Positions 46,868-56,665 of a DNA stretch of 64,000 nt are shown piece by piece; position 1 is the first letter of the stretch, and each line of letters opens with the position of its first letter. A program made the position numbers and the translations under genes. Under the pieces are notes generated by a model. The model did no database searches. It was not told where the DNA came from and saw nothing but the letters and a program-made list of their open reading frames with translations. The DNA comes from Sediminibacterium sp. (GTDB lineage: Bacteria; Bacteroidota; Bacteroidia; Chitinophagales; Chitinophagaceae), in assembly GCF_019264485.1 (NCBI RefSeq), contig NZ_JAHVAA010000012.1:186001-250000 (forward strand), in the 5' to 3' direction.

Positions 46868-48004
46868 ATGAAGAAAAAAATTATCATCATCGGATCTGCC
46901 TGGCCACTCAGAGGCGGTGGCATTGCTACTTTTAATGAAAGACTGGCCCGGGCATTTATGCAGGAAGGCCATGAAGTAATTATTTATAGTTTTTCTTTAC
47001 AATACCCTTCGTTTTTATTCCCCGGTAAATCGCAATATGGCAATGAGCCAAAACCGGCTGATCTAACCATCAGGTCTATTATCAATTCCATCAATCCATA
47101 CAACTGGATCCGGTCTGGTAATAAAATCAAAAAAGAAAATGCTGATCTTATAGTTGTCCGTTACTGGTTACCTTTTATGGGTCCATGTTTAGGCACTATA
47201 CTGCGTATTATTCATAAAAACCGCCGTTCAAAAATTGTATGCATTGCAGACAATGTTATTCCGCATGAAAAAAGAATGGGCGACATGCCTTTTACCCGCT
47301 ATTTCATAAAGCCGGTAGATGCATTTATTACCCTGAGTGAGAAAGTGCTGAACGACTTAAAACAGTTTACACAGAAGCCTGCCATCGCTACAGTGCATCC
47401 TTTATATGACAATTTTGGGGAACCGATTGATAAAGCGGATGCCAGAAAAACATTGGGTATTGCTGCCGACAAAAAACTGATCCTTTTTTTTGGATTTATC
47501 CGTCAATACAAAGGGCTTGATCTTTTACTCAGGGCCATGGCAGTGTTAAAAGAAAAACAGGATGCTCCTACCCTGTTGATTGCCGGAGAGTTTTATGAAA
47601 ATGAGCAACAATACCAGCTTTTAATTGATGAACTGAATATCCGCGACCTGCTGATTCTGCGAACAGATTTTATTCCGGATAATGAAGTGCGTAATTATCT
47701 CTGTGCGGCAGATTTTGTGATACAGCCCTACCGCCATGCCACACAATCAGGTATTACACCCCTGTCTTATCATTTTGAAAAACCCATGCTGGTTACCAAT
47801 GTGGGCGCTTTACCGTCGATGGTGCCACATGAACAGGTAGGCATAGTTACCGAACCCGATCCGCTATCCATTGCCAATGGCATTCAACAGTTATACAGTT
47901 TAGGCGAAGCGCATTTTTTGTTTCATCTTCGTAATGAGAAAAAAAAATACAACTGGCAGGGTCTTACAGATTGTATCTGGCAGTTGGTTGAAAAAGTAAA
48001 CTAA
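46868..48004 (+). CDS. Glycosyltransferase family 4 protein
   Basis: IIGSAWPLRGGGIATFNERLARAF...LILFFGFIRQYKGLDLLLRAMAVL. Confidence 0.88.
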   Translation: MKKKIIIIGSAWPLRGGGIATFNERLARAFMQEGHEVIIYSFSLQYPSFLFPGKSQYGNEPKPADLTIRSIINSINPYNWIRSGNKIKKENADLIVVRYWLPFMGPCLGTILRIIHKNRRSKIVCIADNVIPHEKRMGDMPFTRYFIKPVDAFITLSEKVLNDLKQFTQKPAIATVHPLYDNFGEPIDKADARKTLGIAADKKLILFFGFIRQYKGLDLLLRAMAVLKEKQDAPTLLIAGEFYENEQQYQLLIDELNIRDLLILRTDFIPDNEVRNYLCAADFVIQPYRHATQSGITPLSYHFEKPMLVTNVGALPSMVPHEQVGIVTEPDPLSIANGIQQLYSLGEAHFLFHLRNEKKKYNWQGLTDCIWQLVEKVN

Positions 48005-48010
48005 CAGTAT

Positions 48011-48589
48011 ATGGCAACAAGAATTCATGAAATCATAGCATCATCCATACAGGTAAAACAAAGCATATTGAATGATGAAGCCTTACAACAAACCGTTCAG
48101 CAAATAACAGATGCTGTTGTTGAAGCATTTGAATCGGGACATAAAGTAATGTTTTGCGGCAATGGCGGCAGTGCTGCCGATGCCCAACACCTGGCTGCAG
48201 AGTTTTCGGGTCGCTTTTATAAAAACAGAAGAGCATTACCTTCTGATGCATTGCATTGCAACAGTTCTTACCTCACTGCTGTGGCCAATGATTATAGTTA
48301 TGATGATATTTATAGTCGCCTCGTAGATGGCACCATGGAAAAAGGAGATGTACTGATCGGTATCAGCACATCGGGCAACTCACCCAATATTGTAAAAGCT
48401 TTTGAAACCGCGCGCAGTAAAGGCATTACCACCGTAGGTTTTACAGGCGCTTCGGGCGGAAAGATGAAAGAACACTCAGATTTTTTACTGAATATTCCTT
48501 CTACAGATACTCCACGTATACAGGAGAGTCATATTATGCTGGGACATATTATTTGCGAACTCACGGAAGCAGCTATTTTTAAAGGTTAA
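48011..48589 (+). CDS. gmhA: SIS-domain D-sedoheptulose-7-phosphate isomerase
   Basis: GHKVMFCGNGGSAADAQHLAAEFSGRFYKNRRALPSDALHCNSSYLTAVANDYSYD. Confidence 0.85.
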   Translation: MATRIHEIIASSIQVKQSILNDEALQQTVQQITDAVVEAFESGHKVMFCGNGGSAADAQHLAAEFSGRFYKNRRALPSDALHCNSSYLTAVANDYSYDDIYSRLVDGTMEKGDVLIGISTSGNSPNIVKAFETARSKGITTVGFTGASGGKMKEHSDFLLNIPSTDTPRIQESHIMLGHIICELTEAAIFKG

Positions 48590-48598
48590 GACGATATT

Positions 48599-49156
48599 AT
48601 GTTAGCACTGGATCAGGTAAATAATCAATGGACCCTTTTTTTGGATCGTGATGGCGTATTAAACCATGAAAAAAATAATGATTATGTACTCAGCTGGAAC
48701 GAATTCAGGTTTTATGAAGGTGTTCCTGAGGCACTTGCATTATTAGCCGGCCGTTTCAAACATATTGTCATTGTTACCAACCAGAAAGGTGTGGGTAAGG
48801 GAGTAATGGGTTTGTCGGATTTACTGGAGATACACAGCAATATGTTATCACTGATTGAAAAGGCGGGCGGGCGGATTGACAAAGTTTATTTCTGCTCCGA
48901 TCTTTCAGATGATTCACCCAACCGTAAACCCCAGCCCGGTATGGCTTTTCAGGCGCAACATGATTTTCCGGGTATTGATTTAGCTAAAAGTATCATGGTA
49001 GGCAACCGACCCAGTGATATGAAATTTGGCAGAAATGCGGGTATGCATACGGTATACCTTGCTACCACGCATCCCGAAACACCCTTTCCTCACCCTGATA
49101 TTGATCTCCGATTTAACAGTTTGGTTGAATTTGCACATACAATTACTGCTGTATAA
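48599..49156 (+). CDS. HAD-IIIA family hydrolase (GmhB-like)
   Basis: WTLFLDRDGVLNHEKNNDYV...VTNQKGVGKGVM...RKPQPGMAFQAQHDFPGIDLAKSIMVGNRPSDMKFGRNAGM. Confidence 0.88.
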   Translation: MLALDQVNNQWTLFLDRDGVLNHEKNNDYVLSWNEFRFYEGVPEALALLAGRFKHIVIVTNQKGVGKGVMGLSDLLEIHSNMLSLIEKAGGRIDKVYFCSDLSDDSPNRKPQPGMAFQAQHDFPGIDLAKSIMVGNRPSDMKFGRNAGMHTVYLATTHPETPFPHPDIDLRFNSLVEFAHTITAV

Positions 49157-49208
49157 GAAAAACACAAAAATGTTTTTCATCGTTTTGATTGGTTTAATTT
49201 TGCAGTAT

Positions 49209-50096
49209 ATGAGAGTATTGCTGTTTATCTTTTTATTGCTCGCCGGTCTTACTACTGTTACCGCACAGGACGACCGTATGCATATGCAGCAAATGGAGGA
49301 TGAAATAAAGCCACTGGCTTATACCATCATGAACGATAATGATTTTATTACCCGTTTTCGTGCCGACAGCGCTTTTATCCGCGGATTGGTAAGGGCATTA
49401 CGAACGCCTCATTCCTTTCGCTACCGTTTTGATTCGCTCACCAGCATCTCTCAACTATACGCCCCCGACAGCAGTTTCCGCATTTTTACCTGGCAGTTGC
49501 AAATGGAAGACATGAACCATTTTCGCCAGAAAGGTGCCATTCAAATGCGCACCGCCGACGGATCGCTGAAACTCTTCCCCTTATTCGATGTTTCAAAATA
49601 CACGGAAGCGCCTGTTGATTCGGTTCGTAATGTACAGAACTGGATTGGTGCCGTTTATTATAATATCATACAGACCAAATACAATAACCGCAATTACTAT
49701 ACCCTTTTTGGTTATGATGAAAATGATGCGCGCAGTACCAAAAAATGGATGGAAGTATTAACTTTTGATGCCAATGGTGCGCCCCTTTTTGGAGGCCGTT
49801 ATTTTAATTACCGCGAAGATGACCTGAAACCCAAACAACCTGCTTTCCGCTTCTGTGTTGAATTTAAAAAAGAAGCCAACGCCAAACTTAATTACGATCC
49901 TGAACTAGATATGATTGTACTTGCTCATCTGGTAAGTGAAGAAGGTGATACCAAAAAGAAACATACACTGGTTCCTTACGGAACATTTGAAGGCTTCAAA
50001 TGGCTGGGAGGAAGATGGGTGCATCAACCCGATATTAAAGAAGCCAATCCCGATGCAAGAGTGAATCCGGATCAGACGAGGAAGAAACAACAGTAG
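49209..50096 (+). CDS. Hypothetical secreted protein
   Basis: Signal peptide MRVLLFIFLLLAGLTTVTAQDD; start trimmed. Confidence 0.65.
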   Translation: MRVLLFIFLLLAGLTTVTAQDDRMHMQQMEDEIKPLAYTIMNDNDFITRFRADSAFIRGLVRALRTPHSFRYRFDSLTSISQLYAPDSSFRIFTWQLQMEDMNHFRQKGAIQMRTADGSLKLFPLFDVSKYTEAPVDSVRNVQNWIGAVYYNIIQTKYNNRNYYTLFGYDENDARSTKKWMEVLTFDANGAPLFGGRYFNYREDDLKPKQPAFRFCVEFKKEANAKLNYDPELDMIVLAHLVSEEGDTKKKHTLVPYGTFEGFKWLGGRWVHQPDIKEANPDARVNPDQTRKKQQ

Positions 50097-50163
50097 AACA
50101 GAAGAATATCGAATATCCAATTTCGAAGTTGGATATTCGATATTCGACATTCATCTGTTATTA
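50094..50163. repeat. Fold-back repeat, TATCGAA/TATCCAA heptad family between convergent genes
   Basis: TAG-AACAGAAGAATATCGAATATCCAA-TTTCGAAG-TTGGATATTCGATATTCGACATTCATCTGTTATTA; both arms abut stop codons. Confidence 0.88.
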
Positions 50164-51945
50164 ATCGAGTTTCAGCACTGCCAGAAATGCTTCCTGTGGT
50201 ACTTCTACGTTTCCAATCTGGCGCATTCGTTTTTTACCTTCTTTTTGTTTCTCCAGCAGTTTACGCTTACGGCTGATATCGCCACCATAACATTTGGCGG
50301 TTACATCTTTACGCATGGCGCTGATATTTTCACGGGCAATTACTTTTGCACCGATGGCAGCCTGTATGGCAATCTGGAATTGCTGTTTGGGTAATAATTC
50401 TTTTAATTTCTCACATAACCTGCGGCCAAAATCCTGTGCACGGCTGCGATGTATCAATGCACTCAAAGCATCTACTTTATCGTTGTTCAGCAGGATATCC
50501 ATTTTAACAATATCTGCTTCGCGATAACCAATCGGACTATAATCGAAAGATGCATATCCACGGGTAGAGCTTTTCAGCTTATCATAGAAGTCGAATACGA
50601 TCTCTGTTAAAGGCATTTCAAAAATCAGTTCCACACGTGATGGTGTGAGATAACTCTGGTTGATGAGGATACCACGTTTACCCAGACAAAGGGTCATGAT
50701 ATTACCGATATAATCAGGGAGTGTAATAATCTGTGCCTTGATAAAAGGTTCTTCAATACGGTCGATCTTAACCGTATCCGGCATTTCTGCTGGGTTGTTT
50801 ACAATGATTTTTTCACCGCGTGTGGTATAGGCATTAAAACTTACGTTCGGTACCGTGGTAATCACCATCTGGTTGAACTCACGCTCCAGTCTTTCCTGGA
50901 TAATTTCCATGTGCAGCAAGCCCAAAAACCCGCATCGGAAACCAAAACCCAGTGCCTGAGAGGTTTCCAGCTCGAAAGTAAGTGAGGCGTCATTCAACTG
51001 TAATTTATCCATACAGTCGCGCAGTTCTTCAAACTCATCCGTATTCACCGGAAATATTCCTGCAAATACCATCGGTTTTACTTCTTCAAATCCATTGATC
51101 ATTTCACCCGGATTGGCGGCCAGGGTAATGGTATCACCTACTTTTACTTCTTTCGCATTTTTAATACCGGTAATAATATAGCCCACATCTCCTGCCCTTA
51201 CTTCACTCTTGGGTGTCATGGTTAGTTTCAGCACCCCTACTTCATCCGCAAAATAATCGTTACCCGAGGCAACAAAACGAATCTTGTCTCCTTTTTTCAA
51301 CACCCCATTAAGTATCCGGTAATAGACAATGATACCACGGAAGCTGTTGAATACACTGTCGAAAATCAATGCCTGTAATGGTGCTTCGGTATTGCCTTCG
51401 GGTGCGGGAATACGTTCAACAATGGCTTCGAGTATTTCTTCAATACCTATGCCTGATTTTCCGCTGGCCAGTAATATATCTTCCTGCTTGCACCCGATCA
51501 GGTCTACAATCTGGTCGGTTACTTCCGGAATTTTGGCCCCATCCATATCAATTTTATTGATGACAGGAATGATTTCGAGATCATTTTCAATGGCCAGGTA
51601 AAGATTACTGATGGTTTGTGCCTGGATACCCTGTGAAGCATCTACCAGCAATAATGCCCCCTCACAGGCTGCCAGTGCACGACTCACTTCATAGCTGAAG
51701 TCTACGTGCCCGGGTGTATCAATGAGGTTGAGTACATATTGCTCTCCCTTATGGGTATAATTAATCTGTATGGCATGACTCTTAATGGTAATACCTTTCT
51801 CCCGCTCCAGGTCCATATCATCCAGCACCTGGTCCATCATATCGCGCTCGGTAATGGTTTTGGTATGTTCCAGCAAACGGTCTGCCAGTGTACTTTTTCC
51901 ATGGTCGATATGCGCAATAATGCAAAAATTCCTGATCTGCTTCAT
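50161..51945 (-). CDS. lepA: Elongation factor 4 (LepA)
   Basis: [28 protein letters not shown]...[41 protein letters not shown]. Confidence 0.95.
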   Translation of the reverse strand: MKQIRNFCIIAHIDHGKSTLADRLLEHTKTITERDMMDQVLDDMDLEREKGITIKSHAIQINYTHKGEQYVLNLIDTPGHVDFSYEVSRALAACEGALLLVDASQGIQAQTISNLYLAIENDLEIIPVINKIDMDGAKIPEVTDQIVDLIGCKQEDILLASGKSGIGIEEILEAIVERIPAPEGNTEAPLQALIFDSVFNSFRGIIVYYRILNGVLKKGDKIRFVASGNDYFADEVGVLKLTMTPKSEVRAGDVGYIITGIKNAKEVKVGDTITLAANPGEMINGFEEVKPMVFAGIFPVNTDEFEELRDCMDKLQLNDASLTFELETSQALGFGFRCGFLGLLHMEIIQERLEREFNQMVITTVPNVSFNAYTTRGEKIIVNNPAEMPDTVKIDRIEEPFIKAQIITLPDYIGNIMTLCLGKRGILINQSYLTPSRVELIFEMPLTEIVFDFYDKLKSSTRGYASFDYSPIGYREADIVKMDILLNNDKVDALSALIHRSRAQDFGRRLCEKLKELLPKQQFQIAIQAAIGAKVIARENISAMRKDVTAKCYGGDISRKRKLLEKQKEGKKRMRQIGNVEVPQEAFLAVLKLD

Positions 51946-52093
51946 AAGTGCGCAAAGATACACGGAAAAGGGTCAAGACAGAAGATACCGGGTACAAGGT
52001 TATACAGATTTATACGCTTGTGGGAGTGTTTTGCGTGTACTTCGTTCGGCAAACAAGCTTTTCGCCTAAATTAGGGGTATAAGCCCGCAAATT

Positions 52094-53059
52094 ATGCTGA
52101 CCAGAAAACTGAACAAAAAAGCCCAGATCAACAATGAAACCGGACTGGGAACCAATACAACGCTAAGTGGCGGGGGCCGTTTTTTTAACCGAGACGGTAA
52201 CCCGAATATGGAAGTAATGGGAATGAATTTATGGGAAAGACTAAATATCTACCATTCGCTGCTGACCATGTCGATGTGGAAATTTCTGCTGGTAGTGGTG
52301 GTTTATTTTCTGGGAACCAATCTCATTTTTACGGGTATTTATTACCTGATTGGCATTGAACATCTTGGCGGACTCCTGCAGGTACAGGGATTAGAATTAT
52401 TCGGGGAAGTATTTTTCTTCAGCGCTCAAACTTTTACCACCGTGGGTTATGGACGTATTAATCCGATGGGGTTTGCCGCCAGTTTTACGGCCTCCATGGA
52501 AGCCTTAACAGGCTTAATGACTTTTGCCATTGCAACGGGTATTATGTGGGGCCGTTTTTCAAGACCCAAAGCCTATATACGGTATAGCAGAAATGCCATT
52601 GTTGCACCATTCAGAGAAGGAATTGCACTCATGTTCAGAATGGTGCCTTTTACAAGAAATTACCTGGTAAATGTGGAAGTAAAAGTTACGCTGGCCATGC
52701 AGGTACAGGAAGACGGACAAACGAAAAATCGTTTTTTCAACATGCCACTCGATATTGCCAAAGCCAATACCATGACGGCTAACTGGACACTTGTACATAT
52801 CATCAATGAAGACAGTCCGATTTATGGTCTAACAAAAGAAGACCTTTCCAATGCACATGCAGAGATGCTGGTATTTGTGCAGGGTTTTGATGAGAGTTTT
52901 TCAAACACAGTGATCTCACGTACTTCTTATACCTACGAAGAATTTGTATATGGTGCAAAATTTCTGCCGATGTATCATCCAAGTGAAGATGGGATGAAAA
53001 CGATACTCCATCTCGATCAGTTGGATGCATATGAACATACAGCATTACCCATTGCTTAA
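52094..53059 (+). CDS. Inward-rectifier potassium channel (Kir-type)
   Basis: FFFSAQTFTTVGYGRINPMGFAASFTASMEALTGLMTFAIATGIMWGRFSRPKAYIRYS. Confidence 0.9.
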   Translation: MLTRKLNKKAQINNETGLGTNTTLSGGGRFFNRDGNPNMEVMGMNLWERLNIYHSLLTMSMWKFLLVVVVYFLGTNLIFTGIYYLIGIEHLGGLLQVQGLELFGEVFFFSAQTFTTVGYGRINPMGFAASFTASMEALTGLMTFAIATGIMWGRFSRPKAYIRYSRNAIVAPFREGIALMFRMVPFTRNYLVNVEVKVTLAMQVQEDGQTKNRFFNMPLDIAKANTMTANWTLVHIINEDSPIYGLTKEDLSNAHAEMLVFVQGFDESFSNTVISRTSYTYEEFVYGAKFLPMYHPSEDGMKTILHLDQLDAYEHTALPIA

Positions 53060-53076
53060 GTTTTTAGGTGAAGGAT

Positions 53077-53127
53077 GGAACACAGATTATCATGATAGAT
53101 CATAACAATCATGATAATCTGTGTTCC
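53077..53127. repeat. Perfect 20-bp-stem fold-back, NNCATGATT family
   Basis: GGAACACAGATTATCATGAT-AGATCATAACA-ATCATGATAATCTGTGTTCC. Confidence 0.9.
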
Positions 53128-53157
53128 CTTATGCTGCAAAATTCTGAGACTACTCTC

Positions 53158-53919
53158 TTATTTAAGTGAATCAATAATCACTTTAAACTCATCAACTAAA
53201 AGTGAAGCACCTCCTACCAGACCACCATCCACATCGGGTTGAGAAAAGAGTTCTTTTGCATTGGAAGCTTTTACACTGCCTCCGTATAAAATGGTAATGG
53301 TGTTGGCTACTAGTTCACCATATTTTTCGGTTAACTGTGCACGGATATAGGCATGCATTTCCTGCGCCTGTTCGCTACTCGCTGTTTTGCCTGTACCTAT
53401 GGCCCAGATGGGCTCATATGCAATTACTACCTGCTTTAGCTGATCAGCGCTAAGATGATATAAAGATTCTTCAAGTTGTGCTGCCACATACGCATTCTGT
53501 GTACCGGCTTCCCTGATTTGAAGCGGCTCTCCACAGCAGAAAATGGGTGTGATGTTATGTTCCAGCGCAATATTTAATTTTTCAGCCAGTAACTGGTTGC
53601 TTTCATTAAAATATTCCCTTCTTTCAGAATGACCCAATACCACATGTGTAATGCCTAATGACTGCAACATCAGTACAGAAGTTTCTCCTGTATAAGCACC
53701 ACTTTTTTTGCTGTAACAGTTTTGTGCAGCAATCGCCATATTTGTATGACCCGCAAGTTTAGCCTGGGCCATGGCCAGGTAAGGGGCAGGAACAGCAAAT
53801 ACCACCTGTCTGTTCTCATTCAGTTCATATTTATTGCTCAACAACTGATCGAGCAATTGCTCTCCTTCCGTAAGGGTAAGATTCATTTTCCAGTTGGCGG
53901 CAGCTATTTGTTTCCTCAT
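53158..53919 (-). CDS. tpiA: Triosephosphate isomerase
   Basis: MRKQIAAANWKMNLTLTEGEQLL...VVLGHSERREYF...VIAYEPIWAIGTGKTASSEQAQEMH. Confidence 0.94.
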   Translation of the reverse strand: MRKQIAAANWKMNLTLTEGEQLLDQLLSNKYELNENRQVVFAVPAPYLAMAQAKLAGHTNMAIAAQNCYSKKSGAYTGETSVLMLQSLGITHVVLGHSERREYFNESNQLLAEKLNIALEHNITPIFCCGEPLQIREAGTQNAYVAAQLEESLYHLSADQLKQVVIAYEPIWAIGTGKTASSEQAQEMHAYIRAQLTEKYGELVANTITILYGGSVKASNAKELFSQPDVDGGLVGGASLLVDEFKVIIDSLK

Positions 53920-53950
53920 TGAATTGTTTTTTGAGATGGCGAAAATACGT

Positions 53951-54032
53951 TTTTTCCTCTGTGTTTTTTTCTGTGTCCTTCCGTGTTCTCAGTGGCAATT
54001 AAATGCCACTGAAAACAGAGAAGGCACTGAAA
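53951..54032. repeat. Fold-back repeat, CACAGAG/CACTGAGAA decamer family
   Basis: Core TCAGTGGCA-ATTAAA-TGCCACTGA; outer arms CCTCTGTG...CTGTGTCCTTCCGTGTTC / AAACAGAGAAGGCACTGAAA; abuts the stop of 54033..55190. Confidence 0.8.
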
Positions 54033-55190
54033 TTATTTTTCATTTAGATGATGTAAAAAAATTTTTTCTGTATCAGTCAGGGCTGCGTTTTTGAGTTTTT
54101 TCCAGTTATCAATATCATTCAATGCTTTGTCCATTTTGTATTTCACTCCTTTACAACCCCAGCTGAAATCGGGAATGATATTGGGTAGTAATCCTTCTCC
54201 GAATACATTTGATGAAATACCGATTACCGTTCCGGTGTTAATAGATGAGTTGATGGCGGTGCGTGAATAATCGCCCATCATCACTCCACATTTATATCCT
54301 GCCTCTAAGTAATTATTAGCCGCTTCATTCCATACTTTAATCATCCCCGCTGTATTCTTCAGGTTACTGTTACTGGTACCTGCTCCCCAGTTGCACCACT
54401 CACCTATTACTGAATCGCCCATATATCCGTCATGTGCTTTATTGGAATAACCGATCATGATGCTATTCTTTATTTCACCACCTGCCATACAATTGGGTCC
54501 TAATGAAGTGGCACCATAAATACGGCTATTCATTTTTATTACTGAATTTGCTCCCATGGCAAAAGGCCCCCTGATAGCAGTGCCTTCCATCACTTCAGCC
54601 TGTTTTCCGATATAGATGGGACCTGTTGAGGCATTAAGGATACAATGTTCAATCCTTGCCCCTTCTTCCACAAAAATCTGATCGGTACCAATTAATTTAT
54701 TGGTAGAAGAAATGGTAGCCGACTTTCTTCCTTTGATGACTGTTTCAAAATCTAAGCGAAGCATCCGGTCATTCCATTGTACCAGTTGCCAGGGATATTC
54801 AAAACGTTCCGCTAAAGGATGATCATGAATATGTGTAAAATGCTGAAGACTTTGTAAGGCTTCAAAAGCTGCAAAGGGAAAATGATGTTTACCAATGATC
54901 AGTCCTTTTTCATCGGCCCAACAGGAGCCGTTTGAAAGCCCCTGCATTTTATCCATCAAATCGGGTGTAGGTAATACTGCTGCATCAATCCAAATATGTT
55001 CAACAGTGTCCGGACAGCCATATAAATCCTGCAGGTAGGCCGCTGTATGTATATAAACAGTCATGCCGGTTAAGTGCTGCCAGCGTTCGGCCATGGTATA
55101 TATACCCGTCCGCAGATAAGCCACCGACCTGGTTTTGGTAAGTGGAAAGAGACTGTTCCTGTTTACTGAATCGAATAGTACGATTGCCAT
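54033..55190 (-). CDS. GlmU-like putative sugar nucleotidyltransferase with left-handed beta-helix
   Basis: MAIVLFDSVNRNSLFPLTKTRSVAYLRTGIYTMAERWQHLTG...; hexapeptide-type repeats GPIYIGKQAEVMEGTAIRGPFAMGANSVIKMNSRIYGATSLGPNC. Confidence 0.82.
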   Translation of the reverse strand: MAIVLFDSVNRNSLFPLTKTRSVAYLRTGIYTMAERWQHLTGMTVYIHTAAYLQDLYGCPDTVEHIWIDAAVLPTPDLMDKMQGLSNGSCWADEKGLIIGKHHFPFAAFEALQSLQHFTHIHDHPLAERFEYPWQLVQWNDRMLRLDFETVIKGRKSATISSTNKLIGTDQIFVEEGARIEHCILNASTGPIYIGKQAEVMEGTAIRGPFAMGANSVIKMNSRIYGATSLGPNCMAGGEIKNSIMIGYSNKAHDGYMGDSVIGEWCNWGAGTSNSNLKNTAGMIKVWNEAANNYLEAGYKCGVMMGDYSRTAINSSINTGTVIGISSNVFGEGLLPNIIPDFSWGCKGVKYKMDKALNDIDNWKKLKNAALTDTEKIFLHHLNEK

Positions 55191-55224
55191 CTATCAAACC
55201 TACAGGAAAATGATGAAAGATAGG

Positions 55225-55818
55225 TTATCGCGAATACCTGTAATGACCGATGATGGGATAATTAAACAAACAGTCTTCCAATACCTGACCGTCACCTATA
55301 TTATGCACAATGAGATGTCTTTTCTTATCTGCTGATTTTTGCTTTACTACCAATCCAATATGTTTCATGCCTCTGTTAAGCGACCAGCAAACAATATCGC
55401 CGGGTTTATAATCAATGGCATTCTCCGAAACCGGTAATGAAGCACCTGAACGTTTGAAAAAAGTCATGAGGTTGGGCACCCTTCTGTGATCAATATTTTT
55501 ATCGGTGCCAGTCATTCTCCATGCCCGCGGGTATTGACTGAAATGATTGCGCATGTCTTCATGTACCAGTTGCTGTAAATCGATATTGAGTTTTCTGTAA
55601 GCACGAATAATAACGTCTGTGCAAACACCCCGATCCACTGGTACATCTCCGTTCGGATAAGCTATAGAATAATAAGAAAGATCGTATGTTACTTTTTGTC
55701 TGACGAGCGTTGCGGCCGAGTCTGCCAGACGGTAGCAAAAATCGTTCTGAGCAACAGCATCATAAAAGCAGATCAGAAAAATAAAAACAAAGCAGTTTTG
55801 TTTCAAGGTACCGGGCAT
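55225..55818 (-). CDS. DUF1287 domain-containing protein
   Basis: SYYSIAYPNGDVPVDRGVCTDVIIRAYRKLNIDLQQLVHEDM...RRVPNLMTFFKRSG...YKPGDIVCWSLNRGMKHIGLVV. Confidence 0.82.
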   Translation of the reverse strand: MPGTLKQNCFVFIFLICFYDAVAQNDFCYRLADSAATLVRQKVTYDLSYYSIAYPNGDVPVDRGVCTDVIIRAYRKLNIDLQQLVHEDMRNHFSQYPRAWRMTGTDKNIDHRRVPNLMTFFKRSGASLPVSENAIDYKPGDIVCWSLNRGMKHIGLVVKQKSADKKRHLIVHNIGDGQVLEDCLFNYPIIGHYRYSR

Positions 55819-55967
55819 GGCTTCTTCTTTCCCCTGAAATGCAGTCGCGCTCTGTTTACATAAAAATAATTGTTAATTCGATAAGCCTTCTTTGCTTTCG
55901 CAGTAAGGTTGAAGACTACAGGATTGCTGTTTTATAACAAATTGATTTCCACTCTTCTCTAACGCCT

Positions 55968-56066
55968 TTGTTGGTTGCCTGACCAACAATTATATTTAGA
56001 AAGAATACGCAATACAGGTGCCAGTTTGGTTTCTTGAAAAAAACGTTGTTGGTCAGGCGACCAACA
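55968..56066. repeat. Inverted pair of REP-like palindromes
   Basis: TTGTTGGTTGCCTGACCAACAA (55968-55989) and TTGTTGGTCAGGCGACCAACA (56046-56066); each is a hairpin and the two are near reverse complements. Confidence 0.75.
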
Positions 56067-56072
56067 TCGGCT

Positions 56073-56104
56073 GTACCCGGTACGGGAATCGAACCCGTCT
56101 TTCC
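56073..56104 (-). pseudogene. Truncated tRNA 3' end (T-arm plus acceptor strand only)
   Basis: Minus strand ...AGACGGGTTCGATTCCCGTACCGGGTAC; canonical T-stem/loop with no D- or anticodon arm upstream. Confidence 0.6.
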
Positions 56105-56144
56105 TGAAAACAAAAAAGTCGCTCAATATTTGAACGACTTTTTG

Positions 56145-56230
56145 TGCCCCAGACGGGAATCGAACCCGTACTCGCGTTTCGGCGAACAGGATTTTAAGTC
56201 CTGCGTGTCTACCAGTTCCACCACCGGGGC
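56145..56230 (-). tRNA. tRNA-Leu (anticodon TAA)
   Basis: GCCCCGGTGGTGGAACTGGTAGACACGCAGGACTTAAAATCCTGTTCGCCGAAACGCGAGTACGGGTTCGATTCCCGTCTGGGGCA. Confidence 0.92.
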
Positions 56231-56276
56231 AGGTGGTCAAAAAAAATCCCGTCACGCATGACGGACGGGATTACTG

Positions 56277-56349
<73 letters not shown>

Positions 56350-56421
56350 AGTCGATATAAGAACTAAATTGGGAGTGCAAAAATAGGATTCTACAACTCC
56401 TGACAAAATTTTTATTGGATT

Positions 56422-56625
56422 TTATTTGTATTCAGGGTTGTATTTACTGCTACCCTGCACTTCTACATCGGGCTTGCCTTTATAACGCTGGTTATACAGA
56501 CGATAACATCCACCTAAAACAAAAGCAAGGATACAAAACACTTGCAGATAGAAGAGAAAACGTGATGAATTCACCCAGTTTCTGGTAAAATCTTTTTCCT
56601 GTGCGGCTTGTTGTTCGTTCGACAT
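56422..56625 (-). CDS. Hypothetical small single-TM protein
   Basis: MSNEQQAAQEKDFTRNWVNSSRFLFYLQVFCILAFVLGGCYRLYNQRYKGKPDVEVQGSSKYNPEYK. Confidence 0.6.
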   Translation of the reverse strand: MSNEQQAAQEKDFTRNWVNSSRFLFYLQVFCILAFVLGGCYRLYNQRYKGKPDVEVQGSSKYNPEYK

Positions 56626-56665
56626 AGTTTTGAATTGCTGTGCAAAAATAAGGCAGCAGGTTTGA

